A program made the position numbers and the translations under genes. A stretch of 15,764 nt of DNA from contig CAJVXR010000026.1 in the NCBI GenBank assembly GCA_913009535.1, positions 1 to 15,764 of the forward strand. The letters run 5' to 3'. This document shows, in pieces, positions 14,860 through 15,764 of this stretch. The notes beneath the pieces were generated by a model, which was given only the letters and a program-made list of their open reading frames with translations, was not told the DNA's origin and searched no databases. How positions within the stretch are numbered: the stretch's first letter is position 1; the number at the start of each line of letters is the position of its first letter. Source of the DNA: an uncultured Flavobacteriales bacterium (GTDB taxonomy: Bacteria > Bacteroidota > Bacteroidia > Flavobacteriales > Flavobacteriaceae).

Positions 14860-15360
14860 CTATTTCAACTGGTTAGTAACCTCATATAAAGCAATGGCTA
14901 AACTATGTATTACGTTCATTGATGAATTTCTACCATACATTGGTATAGCAACTGTTTTATCAACTAAATTGATTTTTTCAATTCCATTTCTTTCACTTCC
15001 CAAAAGAAGTACTATTTTTTTATGATTTTTAAAATTAAAATCCTGAATATTGCAACTTTTATCTGTAATCTCTACTCCTATAATTGTATTCCCCTCTGAT
15101 TTTAATTGATTGATAATTTCATCAAAATCCTCATAAACAGCATGTTTAATTTGATCGGTAGTATTTCTAGCAGTCTTTTTTACAATTCTATTTTCTAAAA
15201 AAGGTGAACTTTTATCAAAGTATATCTTTTCTACACCAAAACTCTCAGAAATACGAAAACACATACCTATATTTTCTGGGGTTCTAATCGCATCACAAAC
15301 AATTGTAATTGGAAATTGATGTTCTTTATTTTTTATATCTATATATTTTAACTGTTTCAA
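14860..15360 (-). CDS. TrmH/SpoU-family RNA 2'-O-methyltransferase
   Basis: The 166 residues form one SPOUT methyltransferase domain with a trefoil knot and no RNA-binding extension. Motif 1 is IRTPENIGMCFR, with N30 and R36. Motif 2 is LLLGSERNGI (118-127). Motif 3 is IPMYGRNSSMNVIHSLAIALYE (139-160), with N145, S147 and N149. It would methylate a ribose 2'-hydroxyl in tRNA or rRNA with S-adenosylmethionine; target base is not predictable. The start is TTG (minus strand, 15358-15360): an in-frame TAG lies two codons upstream, and the first internal Met is at residue 33, within motif 1. It lies 40 bases downstream of the kinase gene on the same strand and may share its transcript. Confidence 0.88.
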   Translation of the reverse strand: MKQLKYIDIKNKEHQFPITIVCDAIRTPENIGMCFRISESFGVEKIYFDKSSPFLENRIVKKTARNTTDQIKHAVYEDFDEIINQLKSEGNTIIGVEITDKSCNIQDFNFKNHKKIVLLLGSERNGIEKINLVDKTVAIPMYGRNSSMNVIHSLAIALYEVTNQLK

Positions 15361-15400
15361 AGTCTATGGTATAAGTTTCTTATAGGTTATACTAAAAATA

Positions 15401-15764
15401 TTAATTAAGTGAAGTGAAAAAATTACTTGGAAGAGCTCTAACCCTATCTGCCAAATCTTTCATTTTTAAATAGGTGTCTTTTAAATCCTTATCAGGCTTT
15501 GTATAATTAAAATTCTTATGCCTCCAAAAAGCAACCCCAGCAGCTGCATAAACAGTTAATGGTTGTAAAGCCTGCTTTTCTTCATTAGTAAGCTTCAAAA
15601 CACTTGTATAGCCTTTTAAAATAGAAGAAGCTCTTACAAAATCAATGTCTGCTGAATGAACACACAAACTAATAAATAAGACAGCAATATCAAATACCCT
15701 ATAATAATGAGTTGCTTCTTCAAAATCCATAATTGTAGCTTTTGTCTCATCATTATTAATGATA
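15401..15764 (-). CDS. C-terminal part of an APH-fold kinase, homoserine kinase type II-like (5' end outside window)
   Basis: The frame stays open to the right edge: 11 further codons precede the internal Met at 15730, so the gene is cut off by the window. Just after the edge comes INNDETKATIMDFEEATHYY. The IMDFEEA block corresponds to the metal-binding Asp of the aminoglycoside-phosphotransferase fold, the equivalent of the kinase DFG, and the YRVFDIAVLF that follows is typical of it. The catalytic loop HxDxxxxN should lie just outside. The C-terminal half is helical, with GYTSVLKLTNEEKQ near the middle. Homoserine kinase II, choline kinase and hexosamine kinase all belong to this fold, and the missing N-terminal half is needed to choose. 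The downstream methyltransferase gene is on the same strand. Confidence 0.78.
   Translation of the reverse strand, partial: IINNDETKATIMDFEEATHYYRVFDIAVLFISLCVHSADIDFVRASSILKGYTSVLKLTNEEKQALQPLTVYAAAGVAFWRHKNFNYTKPDKDLKDTYLKMKDLADRVRALPSNFFTSLN

Overview
The window looks like chromosomal DNA from a marine-type Bacteroidota, most likely a flavobacterium. The DNA is very A/T-rich. Start codons mostly lack a Shine-Dalgarno sequence. Several genes are preceded by matches to the Bacteroidota -7 promoter element TAnnTTTG. The outer-membrane receptor has the CarboxypepD_reg-like N-terminal domain typical of the phylum, and exported proteins end their signal peptides in FSQ or FAQ. I see no rRNA, tRNA, insertion sequence, prophage or CRISPR array. 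The content is a compact mosaic of metabolic, RNA-processing and envelope genes.

Layout, left to right. The end of an unrecognised gene (<1-239) is followed by a bidirectional terminator and a 2,3-diaminopropionate ammonia-lyase gene (362-1495, minus). After a 357-base gap comes an exported serine beta-lactamase-like hydrolase (1853-3193). Next is a divergent metal-homeostasis pair: a DtxR-family repressor (3396-4052, minus) and a TonB-dependent receptor (4151-6421). Then come an RhlE-type RNA helicase (6454-7683, minus), a YqaA-type membrane protein (7870-8319) and a two-gene minus-strand operon (HAD phosphatase, then isochorismatase-like hydrolase, 8321-9568). An unusual conserved-looking lipoprotein (9664-10488), a GNAT acetyltransferase (10495-11016, minus) and a RetSat/CrtI-like FAD oxidoreductase (11067-12653, minus) follow. 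A plus-strand pair encodes a MORN-repeat protein and a pterin carbinolamine dehydratase (12789-13489). The right end is all minus strand: an HD phosphohydrolase, an NTF2-like lipoprotein with its own terminator, a TrmH/SpoU RNA methyltransferase and the 3' part of a homoserine-kinase-like APH-fold kinase that runs off the edge.

The best regulatory signal is between the DtxR-family gene and the TonB receptor. A palindrome at 4099-4114 sits in a 19-base site matching 15 of 19 positions of the classical DtxR box. It lies between the -33 and -7 elements of a plausible receptor promoter. The repressor keeps the Ser-x-Pro-Thr of the DtxR recognition helix. I infer a local metal-repressed uptake switch (iron or manganese). 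The other point worth following is the lipoprotein at 9664-10488, which has a calcium-loop-like motif and a possible metal site but no family I can name with confidence.
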